In this document: piece after piece, positions 45,671-57,517 of the stretch
How positions within the stretch are numbered: the first letter of the stretch is position 1
How the letters are laid out: the number at the start of each line of letters is the position of its first letter
Assembly (NCBI GenBank): GCA_037043015.1
Contig: CM073324.1
Coordinates: 26,552,097-26,616,096 of the forward strand
Reading direction: 5' to 3'
Source: Bryum argenteum
Lineage: Eukaryota > Streptophyta > Bryopsida > Bryales > Bryaceae
DNA: 64,000 bases
Made by a program: the position numbers and the translations under genes
The notes under the pieces: model-generated
Seen by the model: the letters and a program-made list of their open reading frames with translations, nothing else
What the model was told of the DNA's origin: nothing
Databases searched by the model: none

Positions 45671-48600
45671 ATGAAAGGGGATGTAAACGTGGCAGACGTT
45701 ATGGCCGAACTTGAGAAAGAACGACGCAAAAATTTTGAGCTCTTGGATCGTGTTTCATCTTTGGAAGCGAAGCTAGGTTGTGAAGAGAGCAACTCCGAGC
45801 ATATCTTGGAACATACGGACGTGGAGGTATGTGAACTGGTGAAATTCTTGGCTATATGCACATCGAGGAATAGAGATCTTAAAGTAAGACCTTATTTACT
45901 AATTGCCTGTGAAATTTGGTGCTAGATAACCGTCTCATCATCGATAACGATTACTGATTCTTGTAAGAGATTGTTGGAACGATGGGCATTGAGATCTCTT
46001 CGGAATTCGGTCTGGAATGGATCTGCTTTTTATGCATTTCAGTACTGTACCTCGATAAGGCCTAAGAACATTAACTCAGTATGAACAACTCACTGTTGAG
46101 GTATGAAGGAACAATGATGTGTATGTGCAGCAGGGTGATGCTGAACCTACTCTCAAACGTAGAAAAAGCTTAGGAGAAAACGTACTGGATGCTGGTGCTG
46201 TCTCAAGCGGTAGTCACTTACTTTCACCGAAAGCAGATGCAAATGCACGAACAGGGGTTGATTCTCTTGGCGGTATCAGAACTGGCCATGCATCATATGA
46301 GTCGATGGTCAACTGGATGTGTAGAGAAGATGTGAGCAGGGCTGACATAGAAAAGTTGAACGACGCGGGCAGTGGAGACGATGAGGACGACGACGATGAC
46401 GACGATGATGACAACAGTGAGCATGGGGACTCTAGTGAGCATGGGGACTCTGGTCGCACGCAAAGAGAGAAGGTGATACAGCAATTGGATCTATATTGAG
46501 TTGTTCTGATGGCATATTAGAGTGTGGATGCATCAGAACATCCCCGTCGTCTCTTTTGAAGGCTACTGAATCGAATTAGAATGTTGATGGTTTGCAGGAC
46601 AAAGCAGATGACTCAGGCAAAGAGTTTTCTTCTCGAGTGCTGGATTCTGATGACAGTGATGGTGAGGAAATTAATCCGGAAGATCAAAGACGACAAGGTG
46701 AAGGTCGGAAAACTCCGCTAGGGAAAAGGATATATTGGAGCAAAAGATATGGCTACGGGCCTTACCCGGTGGGTTATCGAGGGGCTGGCATCTTGTCTTC
46801 ATACAAGAAGACTCCCAAAATTGCCCTTTGCCCCATGGAGTTGAAGAGAATTTTGGAATCTGGAGTACTGGCCTTGAAAAATGCACAGTCGCATACAATG
46901 CGCAAGATCATTGTCTTCTCTTGTTTATGCATCCGCCACGGGTGTGAAGATTTCTATGAGCTCGACTTCAATCACTTTCAGATCCTGAATCGGGGGCAGC
47001 CTTACAAGTCAACGAAGGAGCCCGGGGTATGGTGATCGAGAACTGCTCTTTGTACTGATACGGTTTCGGTATCTATATCGTGTGTCTTTCCATCGAAAAA
47101 TCTCGTCAAAATTACTGGTTTCTGTGTCGGGTTTATCGATTTTAATGATGTTTTATTTTTTATTGCTTCTGGCGTGTAGGAACACGTATTGTACTCTCAC
47201 CCCAGCGGGAGGACGAAAGTTTTTATACCTAATCTACAAAACCCGATCCTGTGTCCTATTCGTATAATTGATGAAGAGAAGGAGATGCGACCAGCTGGTG
47301 CTAGCACACCTTCCTGCCTTTTTCTCTGTATAAAATATGGAGGACGGACTCGCAACCTACCCCAGAACCAGTATGTGCTTCTCGATTCCTTTCTGTAACC
47401 TAGAATTTTTCATCACAGAGTAGGCTGCAGTGTGACATTATTAGAAGACATCACTTTTGAGTTCCCAGGAAATTGCTTCAGAGCTGGTCAAACCACTTGA
47501 ATGCATGTTTTGTTCCTTTGTGGAGGATAAGGGAGTAAACAGAGGTTATAGAGCAGTGGGGCTTGGGTGTCCAGGTACGTGCGGCAGAGAATGGGGCGTA
47601 ACAAATTGAAGTCGTTTGGACCACTCATGTGTCAAATGGCGTTGTTGGTTCACGTCCGCACAGGGAGTTTTTTCTTTAAAGCACTTGGAATCACTCTTCT
47701 CTTCATGGCTGGGTTCTCTGATGACCAAGTGCGGAAGGAAACGAAGTACCGTAATCTGGCTTTGCTGCGGAAATATTACAGGTATTCTTATCTTTCCACC
47801 TTTTTACCAGCCCTTGTCATTACGGTGGGTCCTTGTTCAGGTGTTTCTGTCACGGTGCATTCTGTAGCCTACATGCAACGTGATGGGAGTGGTTTTACTT
47901 CCCACTTTTTGATACTAATGTTGGTTGAATTTAGTTCGGGAATCTAACCAAGTTGGGGTGAACTATGTTGCATCTGAAAATTCTAGGTCTGACGAGTCCG
48001 CCAAAGAGGAACAACTATTCCATCCGTTTCCTGCATTTTTTCCACCAGCCCTGCAGGTTCCTTCCACACCTCAGGTGCAATTCTTACCATCGAGAATTTT
48101 TTTTGATGTGCACACTCACGCTTCTTTCTGGTGTGTTTTCTCAAATTGAAGATTGTTATCGGTAGACATTTAGACGGGTGTATGATTGAAGAAACACTGT
48201 TGGTTAGATGACAGCAGCATATAATTGGCAGGAGGGGTTTATTGTGATGGTGTGGGTTGTTACAGGCAATGACAGGTGCAACACCATCTCAGGTCCTTCT
48301 GTCCACGACAGTTCCTCAAACAGCGCCGCTGGTCAAAAAACCTCCTCCTCTTCTTGTTCGCAAGGATCCCACGCCAGTGCCGCTGCTGGTGTCCGCGAAA
48401 CCCAAGCCATCAGCTGATCGTCCTTACAGGCGCATCCCTCCAATTCCATTTCACCTGATGAAACCTCCAAAGCGAGGGCGGAAACCAAAGAATGCCGAAA
48501 ATTCAAAACAAACACCGCTTGGGCCTCCCCCTTTTGGACCCTTTCCACGGCATCCTCCGATGGGGTTCCCCCCTATGCCACCTCCAGGTTGGCGACCAGG

Positions 48601-48964
48601 ACAAAGGTGGCCCCCTCCAGGTCCATTCCCATTCCCCTTTCCAATGTTTCCTCCTAACGCACAACCAGGGTCTTCCAGTCCCTCTCCCCCATTTTATCCG
48701 CCTCCATATGTTTTCCCCCCCTTCATGATGCCACCTCCTTCGTCAACCGCACAGCAAGATCTCAAACTACCCGAGGAAGAGGCTGCGCTCACCGGAGCAG
48801 AGCCTGGCAGTCATGTGGAGAGCTCGAAAGTTGTCGAAACTGACAAGGACGATCATGAACAGTGGAATACCGCAGGTGACGACGTTGGGGCCAGCAAAGA
48901 GGACTACATTCTCTTACAATCTGTAGAGGCTGAGTTCCCCGGTTCCATTTTTTCAACAGCTTAA
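45671..48964 (+). CDS. Coiled-coil, tyrosine-recombinase-like (Crypton-type), AT-hook, Pro-rich protein
   Basis: Seven exons in consistent phase: 45671-45883, 46131-46472, 46598-47026, 47180-47370, 47575-47840, 47935-48074, 48266-48964; about 759 aa. Order: a coiled coil (residues 1-71, AELEKERRKNFELLDRVSSL); a basic KRRK patch and an Asp run; a domain from about 235 to 450; and a C-terminal AT-hook-like PPKRGRKPKN with a long Pro-rich region (PPMPPPGWRPGQRWPPPG) and acidic end. The middle domain follows the Crypton/DUF3504 tyrosine-recombinase pattern: an Arg-I region IRHGCEDFYELDF, NPILCPIRI, RMGRNKLKSF and a C-terminal KYRNLALLRKYYR. The HxxR position appears to read FFFK, so the enzyme is probably inactive. 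Nuclear DNA binding is inferred. An upstream exon may exist. The exon 5 donor (TTCAG-GTGTTT) was chosen for phase. Confidence 0.72.
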
Positions 48965-49662
48965 AAGAGCAGTGCACTGGAACGTGAAGGTGAATCCGAT
49001 GCTAACCGTCATTTCCTACTGGGCGATCTGGCGACCCCGATACTGTGAATATAACCATCGTCTTACTTGTGGTAAAGGTCACTTTTGTTCTTCAAGGTAT
49101 ACAATTACAAGTGCAGATGTCTTGCGACTGAAAGCTGTTGACCCACGCATGGTGTAGATAGTTGAATCTAAATTATAGGCCAGGAAATGTTCCAGAAAGT
49201 ACTTACTGGAGACTATTTGCGTGCAAGACACTATCAATTTGGTGGCCACCGAAACATTCGGTTATTTTATTCGAGGTTGACAACCCACGCAGGATGTTGC
49301 AGGGGCAGTCAGTTGCCTAATACAGTGCCGAACATTCACATGTTTGCTAACTTTCGGTTGCTTCGCCACAAGGCATAGACCATGAGTCCGTTAATGCGGT
49401 TCTTGCCAATATGGCCACTTAAGAACAATTTGAAATATGACTTTCAGAAAGCTTGTATATTATGTACATCAAAAGGTGTGAATACTCTCAGATCTCTATG
49501 CTATAGAACTACATCCATGTGCAGCAAATGGCATGTTCTAAAGTCCACACACCAATCATCCTGACAACTTTCTAGTAAGTTTCTACGATTTACCTTGACT
49601 AACACTTCATCCGCATTGTCCGATGTGAGGCTCTTTCTCTATCCTCACAGAATGATCAGGAG
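48965..49662. other. 3' flank between convergent genes
   Basis: It separates the recombinase-like gene (plus) and EMSY-like gene 2 (minus). Probable 3' UTRs; nothing else recognised. Confidence 0.4.
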
Positions 49663-49664
49663 AG

Positions 49665-51110
49665 TCATACTATGTCCACTTCCTCTTCCTCATCCTCATC
49701 CTCGCTCCCATCGTTAGAGTAATGTGCCAGGATTTCCAAGTTCCTCTCAAGTAAGCTCTCATATTCTTGAGCTGACCGCCTTAGAGCCTCCAGCCTTCCT
49801 GGCTCCTTCGCATGGTCCAGTTCGGCATACTCCTTCAGCAGTGCTTCTATTTCACCTTCTGGGTAGTGTATGTGTGTTTCCCGATCTTCCTTGTCAGAGT
49901 GTTCTGACAGAGCCGCCAACCCCTTTTGCAACATCTCCTCATATTCTCGAGCTGACTGTCTCACCACCTCGAGCTTTTCCAGGTCCTTCACATTTTCTAG
50001 TTCTGCGCATTCATTCACAAGCGAAACTATTTCAGCTTCTGGGTACTGTATGTGTGTTTGCCGACCTTTCTCGTCTGCTCCATTCTTGCCCTCTTCCACG
50101 GGAGCCCCTCCTCTCACCGGTCTGGATTCTGGCATGGGTGCCAACGCACTCTTGTTAGTTGTAGGTCTTCCTCTTCGACCACTTCCTTTCGGCCTTCCCA
50201 GTACACCCCCCTTGGCTCCTCTGCCTCGTTTCACTCCCCTTCCAGCTCCTCGTTCGGGAGCATCAGAGTTTGGAACTTCGCCGTAGTGATCGGGTAGCCA
50301 TTGTATGTCGTTCTGATCTATTGCCTTGAAATCCACCCATTCGTGACTCTCTTTTGGAGTACCAGAATAATATGCAAGGCAATGGTACATATGCTCCTTG
50401 TCGTAATCTGTAATCAACGCCTCGTAGAGCTTATTGTCTGCGGGCCAGTTGATCCGGATCCTCCGACCTACCCATGTTTCTCCACCGTTGTGGTCCCTCC
50501 ACGGCGCCGATCTTCTTCCATCACCCAATCCCCCTTTCTCAGAAGACGGTCTCGAGGTCCCAGCAACTCTCGGATGTATAGGATTGTCAGCAATACCTTT
50601 GCCCCGTGGCTTAGACAATACTCGCAATTGTGAAGCTGAATGTAAGTTCGATTGTGCAGGTTTTAGCATTTGGGCAGCTGGAGGAGGCAGAAAAGGAGTT
50701 ATTTTTTGCCTCTTGCTACTCTGAGGCATCGGGGAAGTGTCGCGATGGTGAAGGGGTATGCCTGTCTGTCTCCACGTCCGGATCCTTCGAAGGTTCTGGT
50801 CATTCAGGACCTTTCCCAGCATCTCTAGGTGTTGATCGTCTTCCACTCTCAGCAGCATCCTCGCTCTCGTAAGGAGCTCCTCCATGGACCAGGTAAGACC
50901 TTCCGACTGTGCACCAAACGCCTTTAGCAAGGCGAGGTACGCATCGAGCCCCAACTGACGGATCTCCTGATCAATGTCGGAGGAGTTCGCCGGTTTGCCG
51001 CTACCACTGCGCCGACCCTTCTGAACAGCCTGGGTAGGGGGGTGGTCATCGTCCATTGCCTCGCTATCCGACAGGTTGTGCTCCATCTTCCCCTGAACTT
51101 CCAATGACAT
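49665..51110 (-). CDS. EMSY-like protein 2, with both C-terminal modules
   Basis: A single 481-aa frame starting MSLEVQGKMEHNLSDSE. It has the same plan as genes 1 and 3: ENT domain (DIDQEIRQLGLDAYLALLKA), Tudor/Agenet-like domain (WVGRRIRINWPADNKLYEAL...HEWVDFK) and AT-hook-like motifs (VKRGRG, GRPKGSGRRGRP). It is the only copy with two coiled-coil modules in tandem, HIQYPEAEIVSLVNECAELE followed by HIHYPEGEIEALLKEYAELD. It ends soon after in a short acidic tail and lacks the long tail of the others. It is more diverged from genes 1 and 3 than they are from each other. A TTTTTGTAG acceptor 5' of the start suggests a leader intron; the GC-rich leader seen with genes 1 and 3 is not adjacent. 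Confidence 0.87.
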   Translation of the reverse strand: MSLEVQGKMEHNLSDSEAMDDDHPPTQAVQKGRRSGSGKPANSSDIDQEIRQLGLDAYLALLKAFGAQSEGLTWSMEELLTRARMLLRVEDDQHLEMLGKVLNDQNLRRIRTWRQTGIPLHHRDTSPMPQSSKRQKITPFLPPPAAQMLKPAQSNLHSASQLRVLSKPRGKGIADNPIHPRVAGTSRPSSEKGGLGDGRRSAPWRDHNGGETWVGRRIRINWPADNKLYEALITDYDKEHMYHCLAYYSGTPKESHEWVDFKAIDQNDIQWLPDHYGEVPNSDAPERGAGRGVKRGRGAKGGVLGRPKGSGRRGRPTTNKSALAPMPESRPVRGGAPVEEGKNGADEKGRQTHIQYPEAEIVSLVNECAELENVKDLEKLEVVRQSAREYEEMLQKGLAALSEHSDKEDRETHIHYPEGEIEALLKEYAELDHAKEPGRLEALRRSAQEYESLLERNLEILAHYSNDGSEDEDEEEEVDIV

Positions 51111-52455
<1,345 letters not shown>

Positions 52456-52500
52456 TGAATAATTAGAATTAAATTCCAACTAAATAACGCCTTCTAACAA

Positions 52501-52625
52501 AAGTTGCTCTTTGGAGAGCAAAGTACGATGAAAGTTGTAAGCTGTGTTCGGGGGGGAGTTATTGTCTATCGTTAACCTCTATGGTAGAATCGATCAAAGA
52601 AGTCTGAAAGACGGTATCTTACCCG
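52501..52625 (+). pseudogene. 3' part of the plastid trnI-GAU group II intron (NUPT)
   Basis: The sequence AAGTTGCTCTTTGGAGAGCA ... GTTCGGGGGGGAGTTATTGT ... CTCTATGGTAGAATC matches the remembered 3' end of the chloroplast trnI-GAU intron. It breaks off at the intron/exon edge before the 3' tRNA half. In plastid genomes this intron lies in the rRNA operon, far from petD, so the two pieces were joined during or after transfer. Confidence 0.75.
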
Positions 52626-52765
52626 GCGATCCTTCCTACCCACCAATGTGCCAACCTACTAACATACCAACCTACCAACCTACCTATATTCTTTTGTGTT
52701 TTTTGGATTATGTACATATATATTTAAAAATACAATTATATTTTATTTATTAAAAAAAAAAATAC

Positions 52766-52767
<2 letters not shown>

Positions 52768-52842
<75 letters not shown>
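52768..52842. repeat. (TA)n microsatellite
   Basis: About 37 uninterrupted TA units. The Tyr-Ile frames on both strands here are artefacts of the repeat. Confidence 0.97.
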
Positions 52843-52852
<10 letters not shown>

Positions 52853-52936
52853 GAAATGGTAGACATGGGATACTTTTTAAAAGTATCACATAAAGAGCTT
52901 CCCATCGGGAGGATAAGGACCTTACGAGAAAGCACT

Positions 52937-53306
52937 TTAACCCTTAAACGCCCATGGGGTGTGAAACGGGCAGCCCAAAATTGGATCACAACATCTTTTG
53001 GACTTGGGCATCATGAATAGTGCACTTTTTGAACAAGGGCATCATGAATGCACCAATCAATGATGAGCTTGCAACCTCCTACAAGGTTATGTACAACCCC
53101 AACCTCGCTACCACAATCCTTTCAAAGCACAAAATCACTCATACAAATTGTGATTTGAATTGTAAAATTTCACTTTTTGAATGCATCACAAGAAGGTGAC
53201 CAGTTTGATATCAAAATATAAGTGAAAAATTGAGTACAGTGAGAGCTACAGAGAAGATTCTGTTGGAAGGTGACCCCTCGGGTCACCTTGGGCGTTTAAG
53301 GGTTAA
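52937..53306. mobile_element. TTAA piggyBac-like MITE, copy E (370 bp)
   Basis: Left end TTAA-CCCTTAAACGCCCATGGG, right end TGGGCGTTTAAGGG-TTAA. The termini match for about 13 bp. A perfect palindrome (GGTGACCC-CTC-GGGTCACC) sits just inside the right end. No transposase frame. Flanks beyond the TTAA differ, so TTAA is the target duplication. Confidence 0.78.
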
Positions 53307-53631
53307 CCTATAAAAGAATTGCACGCGTTCATGACATTGAAGGGAGTTGATCTCAGAAGCAGTACCGGATCTTCAATCTACGTTTTTGAGTCGTCACACT
53401 TGAATATTGACCGTCATTGTCCATAGGAACGACGGGTACCACGCTAGTACATTATATAATTGGCCTCAATTAGAGGTAAGGCACATGTCACTCCCCTCAT
53501 AAAGTAACTTATTTCGAAAATGTGAGGTATACTTCTCTAAATTTTATCAAATTTGTACTTCATAGTTTTCAGGAGATAATACATTACGATGTTGATATAG
53601 AAGCTCACATTTTATCTTATTAGAGTCAAGC

Positions 53632-53785
53632 ATTTGATTAGAAACTTTGGCCATTGTGTGTGTGAGATGCTTTACATTCATTAGGTTGATTAGACACTTT
53701 GACTATCATGCGTGAAATGACACTTATTCATTAGGTTGATTAGAAACTTTAAGTATCATGTAAGATAATTCTTATTCATTAGGTT
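53632..53785. repeat. Imperfect tandem repeat, about 58-bp unit
   Basis: About three diverged copies of a unit containing CATTAGGTTGATTAGAAACT and ending ATCATG. Confidence 0.65.
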
Positions 53786-54331
53786 GCTTGCGTGAAAATT
53801 TTGAATTTTAATCCCATAAACAAGAAATCTATTCATTTGAAATATGTGCTGATTTCTAACTTTTGCTGCTATAAAAATTTCCCAAGCCACAAGTTCTAAT
53901 ATGGTCGATTTTACATTGAAATTTTCGAATTTACAATAAGAATGTTCATGTGCACTTGTACACACTGAATTGCACTTTTTACAAAGTAATCATCCAGATA
54001 GTGCCCCTCATTGCTCACCAAAAAATGGACAGCGTCATGATCACATTCGCATTCAGATGAAAGAACAAAGCTCTTAAGAGACTCCGGGGCAAGTATGGAC
54101 AAAGTGAACCTATGATATACACTTGAGTTCTTCACAACCAAGTCCTTCCTCTGAGCATGTCCAAGACCATTGTCAATATCTCAGTCCAACTAGGGTGCAA
54201 GCTCACGGAGCCCCCGTTTCATCCATCACGAGGAAACATGGAGGTCGGTAGAAGCTCAAAAGAACGCAAGTCGATATTGGCAACACCAGCCTTCCATTCC
54301 ATCGAACTAGCACGAAGTGGATTTCGCTGCA

Positions 54332-55909
54332 CTACCTGTCGTCTCCGTCTCCATCTCCATCGTCATCTGCATTGTCCAACTCTGCATCAGAACCACCTTC
54401 TCTATCGGCATCTCCATTATTGCCCTCCGATCCCTCATCTCTCCTGTCCCCACCTGTATCATCCTCCTCGTCACTATCCTCCATGCGATTTCCTGTATCC
54501 TGAACGCTGTGAGGCTCTTTCTCCAAGCCCACAGAGTGGACAGGAGAATCTACTACATCCACTCTCTCATCCTCGCTCCCATCGTCAGAGTAAAGTGCCA
54601 GGGTTTCCAAGTTTCTCTCTAATAAGCTCTCGTATTCTCGAGCCGACCGCCTTACAGCCTCCAGCCTTTCTGGGTCTTTCGCATGTTCCAGTTCCGTGTA
54701 CTCCTTCAGCAGAGTTTCTATCTCAGCTTCTGGGTAGTGTATGTGTGTTCGCCTACCTTTCTCGTCTATTCCATTCCTGTCCTCTTCAGCAGGAGCCCCT
54801 CCTCTCCACGGTCTGGACTGTGGCGTGGGTGCCAACGCACTTTTGTCGATGGCAGGTCTTCCTCTTTGACCACTCCCTTTCGGCCTTCCCACTACACCCC
54901 CGTAGGGCCCTCTGCCTCGTTTCATTCCCCTTCCAGCTCCTCGTTCGGGAGCATTCAAGCTCGGAACTTTGCCGTCGAATACAACAGGATCCGTTCTGGG
55001 ATTGGGTAGCCATTGCATGTCGTTCTGATCCATTGCCTTCAAATCCACCCATTCGTGACTCTCTTGTGGAGTGCCAGAATCATATGCAACGCAATGGTGC
55101 ATGCTTTCCTTGTCGTACTTTATGATCAACGCCTCATAGTGTCTATTATCTGCAGGCCACTTGATCCGGAGCCTTCGACCCACCCACGTTTCAGCACGGG
55201 AATCTGTCGACGGACCTGCACCCTTGTGGTTCCTCCACGGCGTCGCCCCCCTTCCACTGCCCAATCCCCCTCTCCCTGAAGGCGGTCCTGGAGTCCCAAC
55301 AATCGATGGTCCTCTCGAAGGTACAAGAATGTCAGCAACACCTTTGCTGCGTGACTTCTTTCCACTGGACAACCCCCGTCCCCCTGAAGCTGAAGGTAAG
55401 CTCTGCGGTGCCGGTTTCAGCAATGGAGCAGGGGGAGGCAGAATAGGAGCCACATTGCCTACTTTTTGTCTCTTCCTACTCTGAGACACAGCAGGACTTG
55501 GGGAAGTGTCCCGATGGTGGAGGGGCATGCCAGGGTCTATGCCTGTCTGTCTCCACGTCCTGATCCTTCGAAGTGCCTCGTCATTCTGGACCTTTCCCAG
55601 CATCTCTCTGTGCAGCTCGTCTTCCACTCTTAGCTCCATCCTCATATTCGTGATGAGCCCTTCCTTGGACCACGTAATAACCTCCGACTGTGCACTAAAC
55701 GCCCTAAGCAAGGACAGGTACGCATCCAGCTCCAGCTGACGAATCTGTTGATCAATGTGAAAGGAGTTCGCCGGTTTGCCGTTGCCACTGGGCCGACCCT
55801 TCCGAACACTCTGAGACCGCACGACCTGGGTAGGGGGGAGATCGTCATCGTCCGTTCCATCGCTGTCCGACTGGTTGTACACCATCATGCCTGACACTTC
55901 CAATGGCAA
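54332..55909 (-). CDS. EMSY-like protein 3
   Basis: A single 525-aa frame starting MPLEVSGMMVYNQSDSDGTD. ENT domain (HIDQQIRQLELDAYLSLLRA), Tudor/Agenet-like domain (WVGRRLRIKWPADNRHYEAL), AT-hook-like motifs and a long acidic tail ending in Asp/Gly repeats. It is nearly identical to gene 1 through most of its length, and the match extends into the 3' flank, so the two are products of a recent duplication. It differs in having only the second type of coiled-coil module (HIHYPEAEIETLLKEYTELE) where gene 1 has only the first. It also has three extra residues (VGN) in the Pro-rich linker. The intact frame suggests it is still under selection or very young. Confidence 0.88.
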   Translation of the reverse strand: MPLEVSGMMVYNQSDSDGTDDDDLPPTQVVRSQSVRKGRPSGNGKPANSFHIDQQIRQLELDAYLSLLRAFSAQSEVITWSKEGLITNMRMELRVEDELHREMLGKVQNDEALRRIRTWRQTGIDPGMPLHHRDTSPSPAVSQSRKRQKVGNVAPILPPPAPLLKPAPQSLPSASGGRGLSSGKKSRSKGVADILVPSRGPSIVGTPGPPSGRGGLGSGRGATPWRNHKGAGPSTDSRAETWVGRRLRIKWPADNRHYEALIIKYDKESMHHCVAYDSGTPQESHEWVDLKAMDQNDMQWLPNPRTDPVVFDGKVPSLNAPERGAGRGMKRGRGPYGGVVGRPKGSGQRGRPAIDKSALAPTPQSRPWRGGAPAEEDRNGIDEKGRRTHIHYPEAEIETLLKEYTELEHAKDPERLEAVRRSAREYESLLERNLETLALYSDDGSEDERVDVVDSPVHSVGLEKEPHSVQDTGNRMEDSDEEDDTGGDRRDEGSEGNNGDADREGGSDAELDNADDDGDGDGDDR

Positions 55910-57510
55910 TATATCAAGAGTTTTTTCTGCTACATTTCACCAGAGCACACCACTGCGAGTGTCAGTATGAAGACGAGAAAGGAGCTCCACGAGAGACGGA
56001 ACTAGCTGCTTACACTGGCTGTTTTCGATATATCGAGATCACGGCATTCCTTGGTGAGGATGCATTTATCACTGGGCAGAAAACACTACTGAACTTTAAG
56101 GACATGAATACCCTTGAGCAATGTTCACCCTAACAGGTGAGTGGTAATGAGGGAAAAACGAACTAAAGCGTGCGGCTGGGTGTTCAGTTCGCGAAATGGG
56201 AGAGCTACATCAGAAAGATTGCGAGCTCCTTCCGACTCCAGATAAATTCAGAGAATAAGAATACTCGGAAACCTACCAGCACCCTAATGAATCGAGTTCA
56301 GAACATCTTGACAACGACCAGAGCCGGCAGTAACCGGCGTTGAGCTCGAAAGTCCTGCCCTAATGAATTGCTAGTGACTCCGTTGATACCGTCTCCAATA
56401 AAAGAGCAAACACCTTGGGATCCATAAACTTGAAAACTCAGTCGTCCTGCTGCATCGGCACACCTAAACATTTAAACACACCAATCCGCGCTTCAAAAAA
56501 TCTCAGTCGCCAGGCTCGATACGAGGGGAAAGCGGATTGAAGCTCCGAAGCTACCAATGATGCAAATCCTCCCGCCATGGAACGACATAACGGATGAGTA
56601 TAATGAAGGTAGGTTTCCGTACCAAGGAGCGCTACCAGTAGTGCCGGACCGCGCGCCGCGCGCTTCCGTGAACCTCACAGCACTTCCGGAGGAAACCGCG
56701 AGCGCCTCGCCAGCAAGATGACCTTCGACACACGCTCAGCACCTCGGGAGTGCCAAGTGGCTTGTAGCACATAACTAGGGTTGCTTTAGAGTGCAGAAGA
56801 GGAGCTGGTCAGTGCAGCAATCGGGAATGGGGGAGAGCAACAACCAAGATGGCAATGAGGACAGCGCGAGCAGGAGGGAGCAGGGACCGCGAGCATTAGA
56901 GAAATGGACAATGGGAAGGAGCGAAGCAAGAGAAGAGGTGCGTCGTCGTCGCAGTTGCGAGGGCAGCATGGTCCGCCATAGCTGCGCCGGTTTCCTCCTT
57001 CTTCGTCTTGGTTTCGTCCCCCCTCTCTGTAGAACTGCGCCCACCGGACCACCCAGTCGCCCGGTGGATCTGGTTCCCGCTCCACGGACTGACTACTGCC
57101 GGTAACGTGCTCCTGGATGAAATTCCTGAAATTGGATGAAACTTGGTTGTCGTTGTCCATCTTTCGTGCCCTAGATCGCGCCATTCCTTTTGAAGGACCT
57201 GCTTCAGTGTATTTGGCATACAAAATATGTGTACATGTACTTTCTGTGTATTGACACTTCTAAATTGCAAATTTAGAGAAATATGAGGTAGAGGGTTCAA
57301 TTCTTGCTGGTGGGGCTTTTGATTTTAAGTTTAAAAAGTAAAAAGGATCAATCAAGAGCATGAATGTAAAAGTAACAATATTGAAGGATTTTTATTATTA
57401 TGTTAATTTTTTCCTTTTACGTTGGATTTTTACTTTTATGATTGATATACATAAGATATAAATAATATCTATACCATTTTCACTTTTTTTTTGTGGTTGT
57501 GAATAGAGTG
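55910..57510. other. Leader region of EMSY-like gene 3 and 5' flank of the J-domain gene
   Basis: From about 56560 to 57000 the sequence is GC-rich and resembles, in diverged form, the leader of gene 1, including a minus-strand ATG context AGCTATGGCGGACC near 56971 (frame MADHAALATATTTHLFSC). After about 57230 it becomes strongly AT-rich up to the J-domain ATG. No other gene seen. Confidence 0.5.
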
Positions 57511-57517
57511 CTTCAAA

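Noticed and set aside
46214-46484. Ser-rich and Val-rich minus-strand frames
   Set aside because: They are antisense to the Asp run in exon 2 of the recombinase-like gene.
52696-52989. Tyr-Ile-rich frames on both strands
   Set aside because: They are translations of a TA microsatellite.
54157-55125. 322-codon plus-strand frame
   Set aside because: It lies antisense to EMSY-like gene 3. It is Ser/Pro/Leu/His-rich, as expected from the complement of the acidic and basic codons of that gene. The same antisense frames appear over genes 1 and 2.
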